From Schauerella aestuarii (lineage in GTDB: Bacteria > Pseudomonadota > Gammaproteobacteria > Burkholderiales > Burkholderiaceae_B): a stretch of DNA of 64,000 nucleotides. The stretch covers positions 744,001-808,000 of the forward strand of contig NZ_SIZW01000041.1 in the NCBI RefSeq assembly GCF_009866805.1. The letters are read 5' to 3'. The notes beneath the pieces were generated by a model, which was given only the letters and a program-made list of their open reading frames with translations, did no database searches and was not told the DNA's origin. A program made the position numbers and the translations under genes. The first letter of the stretch is position 1. Every line of letters begins with the position of its first letter. This document shows positions 20,376 through 31,012 of this stretch, piece after piece.

Positions 20376-21284
20376 ATGCCCGGAATCAAGGAAATCCGAA
20401 CCAAGATCAAGAGCGTGCAAAACACGCGCAAGATCACCAAGGCGATGGAAATGGTCGCCGCATCCAAGATGCGCAAAGCGCAGGAACGGATGCGCGCAGG
20501 CCGTCCGTATGCCACGAAAGTGCGCGAAATTGCGTCGCACTTGATGCAGGCCAATCCCGAGTACAGCCATCCTTACCTGAAGAACCGCGAGCATCACAAA
20601 GCGGTGGGTATCGTCATGGTCACGACGGACAAGGGCTTGTGCGGCGGCTTGAACACCAACATCACGCGTGTGGTGCTCAACAAGCTGAAAGAATTTCAAG
20701 CCAGCGGCGTTTCCGTGCAGACGACGGCTTTCGGCAACAAGGGCGTCGGTCTGCTGACGCGTATTGGTGCCAATCTTGTCTCGCAGGAAGTGCAGTTGGG
20801 CGACAAGCCTGATCTGACCCGTTTGTTGGGCGCGATCAAGGTGCAGTTGGACGACTACCTCGAAGGGCGTATCGATGCCCTGTACCTGGCCAGCACGCGC
20901 TTCGTCAACACGATGCGTCAGGAACCCGTGTTCCTGCGTGTGTTGCCGTTGCCCGATGGTCTGGACGATCCGTTTCAATTGGGCGTGACGGCGGCCGAGA
21001 AGAGCACTGAGATCAAGAGCAATTACGGCTGGGACTATATCTACGAGCCTGACGCGAAGTCGGTGATCGACGATCTGCTCCAGCGTTACGTCGAAGGTCT
21101 GGTGTTCCAGGCGGTGGCCGAGAATATGGCGTCCGAGCAATCGGCCCGTATGGTCGCGATGAAGTCGGCGTCGGACAACGCCAAGAAGGTGATCGGCGAA
21201 CTGCAACTGGTCTACAACAAGACCCGTCAGGCTGCGATCACCAAAGAAATTTCAGAAATCGTGGGGGGGGCTGCCGCCGTCTGA
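20376..21284 (+). CDS. atpG: ATP synthase F1 subunit gamma
   Basis: This 302-residue central-stalk subunit has the conserved N-terminal helix [36 protein letters not shown] and the C-terminal helix [45 protein letters not shown]. These two helices form the coiled coil that rotates inside the alpha3beta3 head. It lies 124 bases after atpA. Confidence 0.98.
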   Translation: MPGIKEIRTKIKSVQNTRKITKAMEMVAASKMRKAQERMRAGRPYATKVREIASHLMQANPEYSHPYLKNREHHKAVGIVMVTTDKGLCGGLNTNITRVVLNKLKEFQASGVSVQTTAFGNKGVGLLTRIGANLVSQEVQLGDKPDLTRLLGAIKVQLDDYLEGRIDALYLASTRFVNTMRQEPVFLRVLPLPDGLDDPFQLGVTAAEKSTEIKSNYGWDYIYEPDAKSVIDDLLQRYVEGLVFQAVAENMASEQSARMVAMKSASDNAKKVIGELQLVYNKTRQAAITKEISEIVGGAAAV

Positions 21285-21311
21285 TGAATCGGACGACGCA
21301 GCGACCCTTAG

Positions 21312-22757
<1,446 letters not shown>

Positions 22758-22769
22758 GGACGTATACAT

Positions 22770-23195
22770 ATGGCTACCCTGCAAGTAGACGTCGTCAGCG
22801 CAGAGGAAGCGATCTTCACCGGTGAGGCGAAGTTCGTGGCTCTGCCTGGCGAGGCGGGTGAACTGGGCATCTTGCCCGGGCACACCCCGCTGATTTCGCG
22901 CATCCGGCCTGGTATCGTCAAAGTCACGCGTACCGACGGTACCGAAGAGTCGATCTTCGTGGCCGGCGGCATTCTCGAAGTGCAGCCTGGCATGGTTACC
23001 GTGCTGGTCGACACCGCGATTCGTGCTGGCGATCTGGACGAAGCCCGCGCCGAGGAAGCCCGTAAGAAGGCTGAGGAAGCATTGCGCAATGCCAAGGACC
23101 GTGCAGACATCGCCCAGGTCGAGGCAGAGCTCGCCATGCTGACGGCAGAGGTTCACGCCGCTCGCTTGCTCAAGGGCAAATCGAGTTCGCACTGA
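22770..23195 (+). CDS. atpC: ATP synthase F1 subunit epsilon
   Basis: This 141-residue epsilon subunit has an N-terminal beta-sandwich ([38 protein letters not shown]) and a C-terminal helical hairpin rich in Ala/Glu, which inhibits ATP hydrolysis in bacterial enzymes. It is the last gene of the operon and is followed by a strong terminator. Confidence 0.98.
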   Translation: MATLQVDVVSAEEAIFTGEAKFVALPGEAGELGILPGHTPLISRIRPGIVKVTRTDGTEESIFVAGGILEVQPGMVTVLVDTAIRAGDLDEARAEEARKKAEEALRNAKDRADIAQVEAELAMLTAEVHAARLLKGKSSSH

Positions 23196-23230
23196 GCGCA
23201 TCGGCGCCGCATCGCTTGCGGCGACGCTGG

Positions 23231-23256
23231 AAAAGCAGCCTTCGGGCTGCTTTTTT
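23231..23256 (+). terminator. Intrinsic terminator of the atp operon
   Basis: AAAAGCAGCC-TTCG-GGCTGCTTTTTT: a six-base-pair GC-rich stem with a UUCG tetraloop and a run of six T, 36 bases after atpC. Confidence 0.95.
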
Positions 23257-23422
23257 CATGCCCGTTCGATTTGCATTGGGTAGGGCTGCGCGCTCGGCCG
23301 TGGCGCGTCGGGGCCGCCGCTGCCTGTCGCCGCGCACGTAGTTGCCGCAATGTGGCTTGTGCGAATAGTCAGGGCCTCAGGGCTTCCGTAGTCTGAGGTT
23401 TTTGCCGCGACAGGAGGCCCCG

Positions 23423-24346
23423 ATGCGAGAGCAATTGGAGTGTGCGTTTCTCTTCGATCCTCATCATCATGACGACCCACTTGCGGCCGTGGATGTCCAG
23501 ATGCTCGTCATGCAGCGTGTGGCATGGTCGCCGGTGCGTCTGGAGGCGCCAGAGGCCTCCGAGCAGGCGCCCAGTCCTCAACTGCTCGCGCGCCTGGCTA
23601 CGGCGCTGATGCGATTCGATGTGTGCGTGCTGGCAGTGACGCCGGCCACGTTGGGTTGGGCGCGCACCGCACTGGCGGCCGCGCGCAGCACGCTGCGCAC
23701 GCCGGTCGTCGGCTATACCCGCGACCTCCGGGCGGTCGGACTGCAGGATCTGTTCGATCTTGGTATGGCCGATTTCATCACTGCGCCGTTCAGTCTGGAC
23801 GAGTTACGCATGCGTTGGCAGCGGCTGCCGCGCGATATCGGCGGGGCGTTCAACGCGGCCAATGGGATCGGTCATGGCGCGGCGAAAGGCATTGGCATCG
23901 CACCCCCGATCACGTCAGGCATTGGTGAGCCGCCAAGGGCTTACGGTGGCGCTGCAGGCGCACTGCCGACACTCATGGGTGCCGGATCCTTCGGCGGGTC
24001 GCAGGAGGGCGCTCCGGCGCCGCTGCATGCTCGGGTGCGGGTCAGCAGCAGCGATTTCGATGCCACGCTCCGCGCGTTGTCGCAGGCGCCGCAGGTGCGT
24101 GACGATGAGCCGTTCCGTCAGGCAAAATCGCGCGTGGTCGCACAATTCGAGCAAGACTATCTGCGGCTTGCGCTGTCGCGCCACGCCGGCAATGTGGCTC
24201 GGGCTGCGCGCGCGTCCGACAAACACCGCAGGGCCTTCTGGGCATTGATGCGCAAGCACGGTATCGATGCCGCCACTTTCCGGCGCGATACCGCTGACGA
24301 TGCTTTTACCGAACGCGCTGGTCGCAGTCTTGCGTCGAGGCAGTAA
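23423..24346 (+). CDS. Fis-type DNA-binding protein with degenerate receiver domain
   Basis: This 307-residue protein has two parts. Residues about 1-145 look like a response-regulator receiver fold (DVCVLAVTPATLGWARTAL, TPVVGYTRDL, LGMADFITAPFSLDELRMRW), but the phospho-acceptor aspartate is missing and the usual Lys-Pro after the last strand is Ala-Pro. After a glycine-rich linker, residues about 235-290 match the Fis-type helix-turn-helix of NtrC-family regulators (VVAQFEQDYLRLALSRHAGN, VARAARASDKHRRAFWALMR). There is no AAA+ domain. The ATG at 23423 follows AGGAGG. It probably binds DNA without phosphorylation control; targets unknown. Confidence 0.75.
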   Translation: MREQLECAFLFDPHHHDDPLAAVDVQMLVMQRVAWSPVRLEAPEASEQAPSPQLLARLATALMRFDVCVLAVTPATLGWARTALAAARSTLRTPVVGYTRDLRAVGLQDLFDLGMADFITAPFSLDELRMRWQRLPRDIGGAFNAANGIGHGAAKGIGIAPPITSGIGEPPRAYGGAAGALPTLMGAGSFGGSQEGAPAPLHARVRVSSSDFDATLRALSQAPQVRDDEPFRQAKSRVVAQFEQDYLRLALSRHAGNVARAARASDKHRRAFWALMRKHGIDAATFRRDTADDAFTERAGRSLASRQ

Positions 24347-24377
24347 AATCCCCCGTTGAAGCTCTTCAAGGATCGCC

Positions 24378-25451
24378 GTGTCTGCCCCTGTTCTGCAAAA
24401 TGATGTGTTCTTACGTGCGCTGATGCGCGAACCTGTGCCCTACACGCCGATCTGGCTGATGCGCCAAGCGGGACGCTATCTGCCCGAGTACAACGAAACG
24501 CGTGCGCGAGCCGGTTCCTTCATGGAACTTGCGCAGAATCCGCAGTATGCGAGCGAAGTCACGTTGCAGCCGTTGGAGCGTTTCGATCTCGATGCGGCCA
24601 TTCTGTTTTCCGACATCCTCACCGTTCCGCATGCCATGGGATTGGGGCTCGACTTTGCGATCGGCGAGGGGCCGCGCTTTGCGCATCCCGTGCGCACCGA
24701 AGCCGATGTGAAGGCGCTGGCCGTACCCGATATGGACAAGCTGCGCTACGTGTTCGACGCGGTCGCGACCATTCGCCGCGACTTGAACGGCCGTGTCCCG
24801 CTCATCGGCTTTGCAGGTAGCCCCTGGACGATCGGTTGCTACATGGTCGAAGGCAAAGGCTCCGACGACTACCGTCTGATCAAGACGATGATGTATTCGC
24901 GGCCCGACCTGGTGCATCACATGCTCGAGATCAATGCGCAAGCCACGCAGCAGTACCTCAATGCGCAAATCGAAGCCGGCGCGCAAGCGGTAATGATTTT
25001 CGATAGCTGGGGCGGCGTCTTGGGCGAGGGCTTGTTCCAGGAATTCTCGCTCGCCTACACGCGGCGCGTGGTTGCCGGTCTTACGCGCGAGCGCGAAGGC
25101 CGCAAGGTGCCGGTGATCGTGTTTACCAAGGGCGGTGGCCTCTGGCTCGAGGATATCGCCGGCTGTGGGTGCGACGCGATGGGGGTCGACTGGACGGTCA
25201 ACCTGGGTTCGGCACGTAAGCGCGTGCAGGACAAGGTGGCGTTTCAGGGCAATCTGGATCCGATGGCGCTGTTTGGCGGCGAACAGGCCATCCGTCGCGA
25301 AGCGCGTCGGGTACTGGACGGTTACGGTCAGGTGGGAGCCGGCGGCCACGTGTTCAATCTCGGTCATGGCATTTCGCGCTTCACACCGCCTGAGTCGGTG
25401 GGCGTTCTGGTCGACGAAGTGCACAACTACAGCCGTGCATTTCATGCTTGA
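24378..25451 (+). CDS. hemE: Uroporphyrinogen decarboxylase
   Basis: This 357-residue enzyme converts uroporphyrinogen III to coproporphyrinogen III in haem synthesis. The signatures [20 protein letters not shown] and [21 protein letters not shown] are complete, as are [20 protein letters not shown] and [18 protein letters not shown]. Translation starts at GTG 24378 with AAGGA eight bases before. It lies 31 bases after the Fis-type gene and may share its transcript. Confidence 0.97.
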   Translation: MSAPVLQNDVFLRALMREPVPYTPIWLMRQAGRYLPEYNETRARAGSFMELAQNPQYASEVTLQPLERFDLDAAILFSDILTVPHAMGLGLDFAIGEGPRFAHPVRTEADVKALAVPDMDKLRYVFDAVATIRRDLNGRVPLIGFAGSPWTIGCYMVEGKGSDDYRLIKTMMYSRPDLVHHMLEINAQATQQYLNAQIEAGAQAVMIFDSWGGVLGEGLFQEFSLAYTRRVVAGLTREREGRKVPVIVFTKGGGLWLEDIAGCGCDAMGVDWTVNLGSARKRVQDKVAFQGNLDPMALFGGEQAIRREARRVLDGYGQVGAGGHVFNLGHGISRFTPPESVGVLVDEVHNYSRAFHA

Positions 25452-25774
25452 TCAACCCGGCAAGGGCGTCGATTCGGCTTGACCGCTGTCGCTGCACTGC
25501 GTCGTAGCGAATGGACTTGTGCACAAAATTTTAGCTAGTCGGGAAAACCCACAATACATTCGTTACATTTGCCGAAGAGCATCTAAGTCATTGATTTGAA
25601 TGTTGATTTAAAATATTTTCCCGCTGGTCTGGTATGGTTCGCAAGTTGTGTTATAGGATGGTTTGCGCGCTTTTCCTTTTCTTTTCCCCAAAGTTATCCA
25701 CAGGCCGGCAGTGAACATTTCCGATTGTCGCTGCCGGTCAGTCGCTTAGCCGCACATTCCAGAAATTACTTTAA
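25452..25774. other. A+T-rich gene-free spacer between hemE and priA
   Basis: These 323 bases have no credible gene and are much richer in A+T than the surroundings, especially 25520-25720 (for example ATTTAAAATATTTTCC). They contain one perfect DnaA box at 25694-25702. The priA promoter must be here. Confidence 0.6.
25694..25702 (+). promoter_or_regulatory. Consensus DnaA box upstream of priA
   Basis: TTATCCACA matches the strong DnaA-box consensus exactly and lies about 75 bases before the priA start, inside an A+T-rich spacer. I found no cluster of further boxes, so this suggests DnaA-dependent regulation rather than an origin. Confidence 0.5.
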
Positions 25775-27937
25775 GTGCCACATTCGGAATCCGTCGTTCT
25801 CGAAGCGGTGACGTCCGTCACCGCTAATGCTTCCTCATTGCCCCCCGAGCAGGAGCGCGCTACGCACGCGCCCGGGGAAAAGGCTGTGCATTGGCTTAAC
25901 GTGGTGCTGGATGTCCCGCTGCCCGGGCCGTTCGATTACCGGTCGGAAATCCCCGTGCCGGTGGGTACGCGCGTGATCGTGTCTTTCGGCCGCCGGCAGT
26001 TGATCGGCGTGGTCGTGGGGCACGCCGACGCACCCGGTGTGGCGCCCGAAACCGTTCGCGCGGTCGAACGCATTCTGGATGATCTGCCCCCATTCTCGGC
26101 GCAATGGCTCAAGCTCACGCGCTTTGCAGCGGACTACTATCAACGCCCCTGGGGCGAGGTGATCCTGCCTGCATTGCCGCCGGCGCTGCGCAAGCCCTCC
26201 GCCTACGTGGGCGCTCGCTCGGCATCGGGGCCGATCGCACGCCTGGATAAACGCCGCGCGCGACCCGTCGTGGATGTGGCAGCGGATGTCGCCCCCGAGC
26301 TCAATGAGCAACAGGCGCTGGCGGTGGCGACGCTGCGTGATCTGGAAGGCTTTTCGCCGGTCTTGCTGCATGGCGTGACTGGCAGCGGCAAGACCGAGGT
26401 GTACATGCATGCGGCTGCCGATATCCTGGCGCGGGGCCGGCAGGTGTTGCTGCTCGTGCCTGAAATCAATCTCACACCGCAACTCGAAGCATCGCTGCGG
26501 CGCCGGTTGGAGCATGTGGTTGGACCGCATGCGGTTGCCGTGATGCACAGCGGATTATCGGATGGCGAGCGGTTGGCGTCATGGGTAGGTGCGCAACGCG
26601 GTGACGTGCGCATGCTGCTGGGCACCCGCATGGCCATTTTCGCGCCGATGGCCGACTTGGGTCTGATCGTGGTCGATGAAGAGCATGAAGCCTCCTACAA
26701 GCAGCAGGATGGCCTGCGTTACTCGGCACGCGATCTGGCCGTCTGGCGGGCGCATGAAGCGGGCATTCCCATCATCCTGGGGTCGGCCACGCCATCGCTG
26801 GAAACATGGCAGCACGCCGAGCGCGGCCGGTATCGGCGCCTGACCCTGCAAGCGCGCGCCCGGGCGAGCACGCTGCCCACCGTCAGGCTTGTCGACACGC
26901 GTCGCGCGTCCCTCAAGCAAGGGTTTTCCGATCAGCTCATCACGGCGATCGGCAAACGATTGGAGGCGGGCGAGCAGTCGTTGGTGTTCATCAATCGGCG
27001 CGGCTATTCGCCCGTGCTGCAATGCACGCATTGCGCCTGGGTATCGTCCTGCCCGCGCTGCACGGCATACACCGTATTGCATCGTTTTTCGGGCGGCAGC
27101 CATCGGCTGCAGTGCCACCATTGCGGTTTTCAATCGCGGGTGCCCCGCGCGTGCCCGGAGTGTGGTGACCAGGATCTGCAGCCCATGGGCCGCGGCACGC
27201 AGCGGGTCGAGGAGCATCTGGCCGAGATCTTCCCGGACGCACGCATTTCGCGTATCGATGCCGACACCACGCGTCGCAAGGGGAGTGCACAGGCGCTGTT
27301 CGATCAAGTACACGCCGGCGACGTCGATATTCTCGTGGGCACGCAGATGGTGGCCAAAGGCCACGATTTTGCGCGCTTGGGATTGGTGGGGGTGCTCAAC
27401 GCCGATGCCATGCTGTTTGCGCATGATTTCCGGGCCCCTGAGCGCTTGTTCGCACAACTGATGCAGGTCGGCGGCCGAGCTGGCCGGCACGCGGGTAACG
27501 GCGAGGTGCTGATTCAAACGGGCTATCCCGATCAGTTCATCTACCAGGCGCTCGTGCGACACGATTATGTCGGGTTCGCACGCCACGCGTTGAAGGAGCG
27601 CGAAGAGACGGGATTGCCGCCGTTTGCTTTTCAGGCATTGTTGACGGCCGAAGCGCGCGAGTTGCAGCAGGCCATCGGGTTTCTGCAACAGGCGCGCGCG
27701 CTGGCCAGTACGCCGGAGCATGTCTGCGGCACGTACGGCGACCATATAACGCTGTACGATCCAGTACCCCTGCGTGTTGTGCGCGTGGCCAATGTCGAGC
27801 GGGCACAGTTGCTGATCGAAGCGCAGCATCGTCCCGCCTTACAGGCATTCCTTACCGCCTGGAACGACGCGCTCCCCGCGCTCGCCTCCACGTGTCGCGT
27901 TCGCTGGCAACTGGAAGTCGATCCCCTTGAAATCTGA
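25775..27937 (+). CDS. priA: Primosomal protein N' (replication restart helicase PriA)
   Basis: This 720-residue superfamily-2 helicase reloads the replisome at stalled forks. An N-terminal DNA-binding domain (PGPFDYRSEIPVPVGTRVIV) comes first, then Walker A GVTGSGKTEVYM near 205, and the DEEH box in IVVDEEHEASYKQQDG. Between the helicase lobes are four CxxC pairs for two zinc ions (CTHCAWVSSCPRC and CHHC plus CPECG). GTG 25775 is the start used; an unusual N-terminal extension of about 35 residues precedes the family region. The rep gene begins at its end. Confidence 0.96.
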   Translation: MPHSESVVLEAVTSVTANASSLPPEQERATHAPGEKAVHWLNVVLDVPLPGPFDYRSEIPVPVGTRVIVSFGRRQLIGVVVGHADAPGVAPETVRAVERILDDLPPFSAQWLKLTRFAADYYQRPWGEVILPALPPALRKPSAYVGARSASGPIARLDKRRARPVVDVAADVAPELNEQQALAVATLRDLEGFSPVLLHGVTGSGKTEVYMHAAADILARGRQVLLLVPEINLTPQLEASLRRRLEHVVGPHAVAVMHSGLSDGERLASWVGAQRGDVRMLLGTRMAIFAPMADLGLIVVDEEHEASYKQQDGLRYSARDLAVWRAHEAGIPIILGSATPSLETWQHAERGRYRRLTLQARARASTLPTVRLVDTRRASLKQGFSDQLITAIGKRLEAGEQSLVFINRRGYSPVLQCTHCAWVSSCPRCTAYTVLHRFSGGSHRLQCHHCGFQSRVPRACPECGDQDLQPMGRGTQRVEEHLAEIFPDARISRIDADTTRRKGSAQALFDQVHAGDVDILVGTQMVAKGHDFARLGLVGVLNADAMLFAHDFRAPERLFAQLMQVGGRAGRHAGNGEVLIQTGYPDQFIYQALVRHDYVGFARHALKEREETGLPPFAFQALLTAEARELQQAIGFLQQARALASTPEHVCGTYGDHITLYDPVPLRVVRVANVERAQLLIEAQHRPALQAFLTAWNDALPALASTCRVRWQLEVDPLEI

Positions 27938-27959
27938 AACGCAGACCATCGCAGCCGGG

Positions 27960-29999
27960 ATGAATCCCGCGCAAGCCGAAGCGATGCTGTACCTCGACGG
28001 CCCTTGTCTGGTGTTGGCGGGTGCCGGCAGCGGCAAGACGCGCGTGATCACGCAGAAGATTGCGTATCTGCTGCGCGACTGCGGCTACATGGGGCGCAAC
28101 GTGGTGGCGCTCACGTTCACCAACAAGGCCGCGCGCGAGATGAACGAGCGTGTGAAGACGTTGGTGGATCGCAAGTTGGCCAAAGGGCTGACTATCAGCA
28201 CGTTCCACGCCCTGGGCGTGCGGTTTTTGCGCGAAGAGGCTCGGCATGCCAATCTGAAAGCGCAGTTCTCGATTCTCGACTCCGACGATGCCCTGGGCAT
28301 CGTGCAGGAATTGCTCGCCAGTACCGACAAGGGCAGGCTGCGCAACGTGCAGCAGACCATTTCGCTCTGGAAGAACGGCTTGATCGATCCGGATGAGGCG
28401 GCACGCATTGCCGCGACACCGGGTGAGACGGAAGCCGCCACTGTCTATCGCAGTTACGCTGCAACCCTGCAAGCCTATCAAGCCGTCGACTTCGACGATC
28501 TGATTCGGCTTCCGGCGCAGATCCTCGCCAGCAATGAAGAGGTGCGCACGCGGTGGCAAAATCGCGTGCGGTATCTGTTGGTGGACGAGTATCAGGACAC
28601 CAACGTGTGCCAGTACCGTTTGGTGCAACTGCTGACCGGTCCGCGTGCGATGTTTACCGCCGTCGGCGACGACGACCAGGCGATCTACGCCTGGCGCGGC
28701 GCCACCATGGAAAATCTTGCGCGGCTTACGACCGACTATCCGTCGATCAAATTGATCAAGCTTGAGCAAAATTACCGTTCGGTGCAACGCATCCTGGCCG
28801 CAGCCAATCAGGTGATCGAACGAAATCCCAAGCTGTTCGAGAAAAAGCTGTGGTCCGATCTTGGCGTGGGCGAGCCCATTGTCGTGACGGCAATGGACAG
28901 TGAGGAGCTCGAGGCCGAATCGCTGGCGATGAAAGTGTCGGCCGCGCGCGTGGAGCGGCGGGCCGAATGGCGCGATTTCGCGATCCTGTATCGCAGCAAT
29001 CATCAGGCGCGCATCCTTGAGCAGGCGATGCGCAATCTGAAGATTCCCTACGCGATTTCGGGCGGGCAGAGTTTCTTCGACAAAGCGGAGATTCGCGATG
29101 TGCTGTCGTACTTGCGCATCGTCGCCAACGACAGCGATGATCCCGCGTTCATTCGTGCGGCCACCACGCCCAAACGCGGCATCGGTCAGGCCACGTTGCA
29201 GGCCTTGGGCACCTACGCGGCCGAGCGCGAGTTGCCGCTGTTCGGTGCCGTATTTGAAACGGGCTTGGAAAGTCGCCTTACCCCCCGTCAGATCGAGCCG
29301 TTGCGCACGTTTGTGGAATTTATCCAGCGCATTCAGTGGCGGGCAGGGCGTCGCGACGGCCGGCTCGAAAGCGGCGCCACCGACAGCGCCGGCCAGATTC
29401 TGGACGACATGCTCGGCGCCATACAGTACGAACGATATCTGTACGACACGCTTGAAGAGCGGCCCGCGCAAACGCGTTGGCAGAATGTGCTCGAGCTCAC
29501 CGGCTGGTTGAAGCGCAAGGCCGACGAAGACGGCATGACGCTATTCGAGCTGGTGCAGCACATCGCGTTGGTCACGATGCTGGAACGCGGAGAAGAAGAT
29601 AATCCCGACGCGGTGAAGCTCTCTACGCTTCATGCGTCCAAAGGCCTGGAGTACCCGCACGTTTATCTGGCGGGTGTGGAAGAGGGCCTGTTGCCACACT
29701 TGGGCAAGGACGAGGAAGAAGGCGATCCGGCGCGCGCCGCCGAATCGTTGGCCACGCGCATCGAAGAAGAACGTCGTTTGATGTACGTGGGCATCACGCG
29801 CGCGCAGCGCACCTTGCACCTGAGCTGGTGCAAGAAGCGGCGCCGTGCGCGCGAAGATCTGGTGCGCGAGCCGTCGCGGTTTATCGAAGAGATGGGTTTG
29901 AGTCAGGTCAAGGTGACCGAGGAAGATACGCATCGTGCGATGAGCCCGAAGGAAAGGCTCGCGATGCTCAAGTCGATGCTGAGCAAGCCGGCGGGATAA
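27960..29999 (+). CDS. rep: ATP-dependent DNA helicase Rep
   Basis: This 679-residue UvrD/Rep-type superfamily-1 helicase starts MNPAQAEAMLYLDGPCLVLA with Walker A GAGSGKTRVI. Other helicase motifs are TFTNKAAREMNERV, VDEYQDTNVCQYRLVQLL, GDDDQAIYAWRGA, TLHASKGLEYPHVYLAGVEEG and EEERRLMYVGITRAQRTLHL. The tail with SRFIEEM points to Rep rather than UvrD. The ATG at 27960 is 22 bases after priA; an upstream TTG at 27927 would overlap priA. Rep acts in PriC-dependent restart and in clearing proteins ahead of forks, so the neighbourhood with priA is functionally coherent. Confidence 0.93.
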   Translation: MNPAQAEAMLYLDGPCLVLAGAGSGKTRVITQKIAYLLRDCGYMGRNVVALTFTNKAAREMNERVKTLVDRKLAKGLTISTFHALGVRFLREEARHANLKAQFSILDSDDALGIVQELLASTDKGRLRNVQQTISLWKNGLIDPDEAARIAATPGETEAATVYRSYAATLQAYQAVDFDDLIRLPAQILASNEEVRTRWQNRVRYLLVDEYQDTNVCQYRLVQLLTGPRAMFTAVGDDDQAIYAWRGATMENLARLTTDYPSIKLIKLEQNYRSVQRILAAANQVIERNPKLFEKKLWSDLGVGEPIVVTAMDSEELEAESLAMKVSAARVERRAEWRDFAILYRSNHQARILEQAMRNLKIPYAISGGQSFFDKAEIRDVLSYLRIVANDSDDPAFIRAATTPKRGIGQATLQALGTYAAERELPLFGAVFETGLESRLTPRQIEPLRTFVEFIQRIQWRAGRRDGRLESGATDSAGQILDDMLGAIQYERYLYDTLEERPAQTRWQNVLELTGWLKRKADEDGMTLFELVQHIALVTMLERGEEDNPDAVKLSTLHASKGLEYPHVYLAGVEEGLLPHLGKDEEEGDPARAAESLATRIEEERRLMYVGITRAQRTLHLSWCKKRRRAREDLVREPSRFIEEMGLSQVKVTEEDTHRAMSPKERLAMLKSMLSKPAG

Positions 30000-30101
30000 C
30001 CCGCAGAAGCGTGGCTGCAAGTGCAGGCCGTGGCACGTGTCATGAACACGCCTGCGAGCGACGCTCAAGAGGGGCTCGACAGCGCAAGACTATACGGCAG
30101 T

Positions 30102-30213
30102 GATGCACTCATGCACCAATGCGTTGATGCACGGATGCACGGATGCACGGATGCACGGATGCACGGATGTGCCGATGTACCGATGTACCGATCCATTGAT
30201 GCGGTGATGCATG
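30102..30213. repeat. 8-bp tandem repeat array (GATGCACG)
   Basis: Fourteen consecutive 8-base units occupy exactly 112 bases. Five central units (30126-30165) are identical GATGCACG; flanking units drift (GATGTACC twice, GATGCGGT, AATGCGTT). The period is not a multiple of three. Confidence 0.95.
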
Positions 30214-30660
30214 CGACTAAGCTCGACGCGGACGGCATGATGCCATCGCATCGGATGTCGATCTTCGGAGCAATGGCTTTTTGGAGTGGCGCGTTTGTGA
30301 GAACGCGCGGGATGTTGATGCAACGCCGACAGCGGCACATCGTATTGGTGTTGACCCGCAACAGCGAATCAACGGCTGGCATGCCGAACGGCATGCGCGG
30401 TAAGTACAGCAACAACAGCGGCTCGCTTGGCCGGCGCCATCAAACAGGCGCCGGATGTGGCTCTGCAATCAGAACCACTGCAACAAACAACCCGACAACA
30501 TAACGCAACAACACAACAACAGCACAGCAAGTGACGTTGGGACAATCGATACCGGCTATCGACTGCTGATCACTTCAAAGACAGCACATTTCAACATCTC
30601 AACGGACTAGATGCTGGCAACACCATTCTCATTCAGTCCGACAAATTGATCGGCAGACCG

Positions 30661-30685
30661 AAAGCCGTGGCCGCAAGGCCGGGCT
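30661..30685 (-). terminator. Possible terminator of the small minus-strand gene
   Basis: On the minus strand AGCC-C-GGCC, loop TTGC, GGCC-AC-GGCT form a bulged stem followed by TTTC, just after the stop codon. The U-tract is short, so this is tentative. Confidence 0.4.
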
Positions 30686-30687
30686 GC

Positions 30688-30921
30688 TTACCACTGAGCG
30701 TTGGTGAACTTCGTGCTTTTTTGGCGAGCGTCGTCCATCGAGGCGTTGACGTCACGAACGAACGAGACGAAAGCGCTGAACGCAGCAACAGCAGCCAAGG
30801 CACCAGCCTTCAGGGCAGCCATCGGGCGCAGGTCGTTCTGTTGTTGCATCGCACCGCGGAGAAGGTCGCGTTCCAGGGTGTCGGTCAAGCGGATATTTTG
30901 GTCGTAAGAGATGCGGTTCAT
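30688..30921 (-). CDS. Small one-helix membrane protein, unknown
   Basis: This 77-residue protein starts MNRISYDQNIRLTDTLERDL and has one hydrophobic segment, ALKAGALAAVAAFSAFVSFV, in the middle. The charged tail is VRDVNASMDDARQKSTKFTN. GGAG lies seven bases before the ATG. A perfect TATAAT and two repeated operator-like sites lie just upstream, which supports a real, tightly regulated gene. I do not recognise its family. Confidence 0.7.
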   Translation of the reverse strand: MNRISYDQNIRLTDTLERDLLRGAMQQQNDLRPMAALKAGALAAVAAFSAFVSFVRDVNASMDDARQKSTKFTNAQW

Positions 30922-30956
30922 GGTTAACTCCAGTTCATTTCGCGTTCGGGTAAGCC

Positions 30957-30986
30957 ATTATAGGGATAACCCTAGTCGAATAGCAA
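30957..30986 (-). promoter_or_regulatory. Promoter of the 77-residue protein gene
   Basis: On the minus strand TTGCTA (30986-30981) and a perfect TATAAT (30962-30957) are 18 bp apart. The start codon is 36 bases downstream of the -10. An AGGG-CCCT repeat overlaps the -10/spacer region. Confidence 0.7.
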
Positions 30987-31012
30987 CCGGTTTTTCAGGG
31001 TAAACCCTAGTC
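30962..31012. promoter_or_regulatory. Paired operator-like repeats
   Basis: AGGGATAACCCTAGTC (30962-30977) and AGGGTAAACCCTAGTC (30997-31012) are near-identical 16-bp direct repeats 35 bp apart, each containing an AGGG-N4-CCCT inverted repeat. One overlaps the promoter -10 and the other lies upstream of the -35, the usual layout for a dimeric repressor or activator. Confidence 0.65.

Larger units (their letters stand above)
30000..30687. other. Gene-free, repeat-rich stretch after rep
   Basis: No convincing gene is present in these 688 bases. Open frames on both strands cross the 8-bp repeat array and encode only low-complexity Met/His/Ala/Cys-rich peptides. From about 30470 to 30535 the sequence is rich in CAACAA motifs. 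The 3' part holds the terminator-like hairpin of the minus-strand gene that follows. Confidence 0.6.

Noticed and set aside
25520-25775. Replication origin
   Set aside because: Only one DnaA box is present, with no dnaA, dnaN, gidA or parAB nearby; the A+T-rich spacer alone is not enough.
30021-30503. Protein gene crossing the octamer array
   Set aside because: The frame is made of the repeat itself, with Met/His/Ala/Cys-rich product, no ribosome-binding site, and an equally long frame on the other strand.
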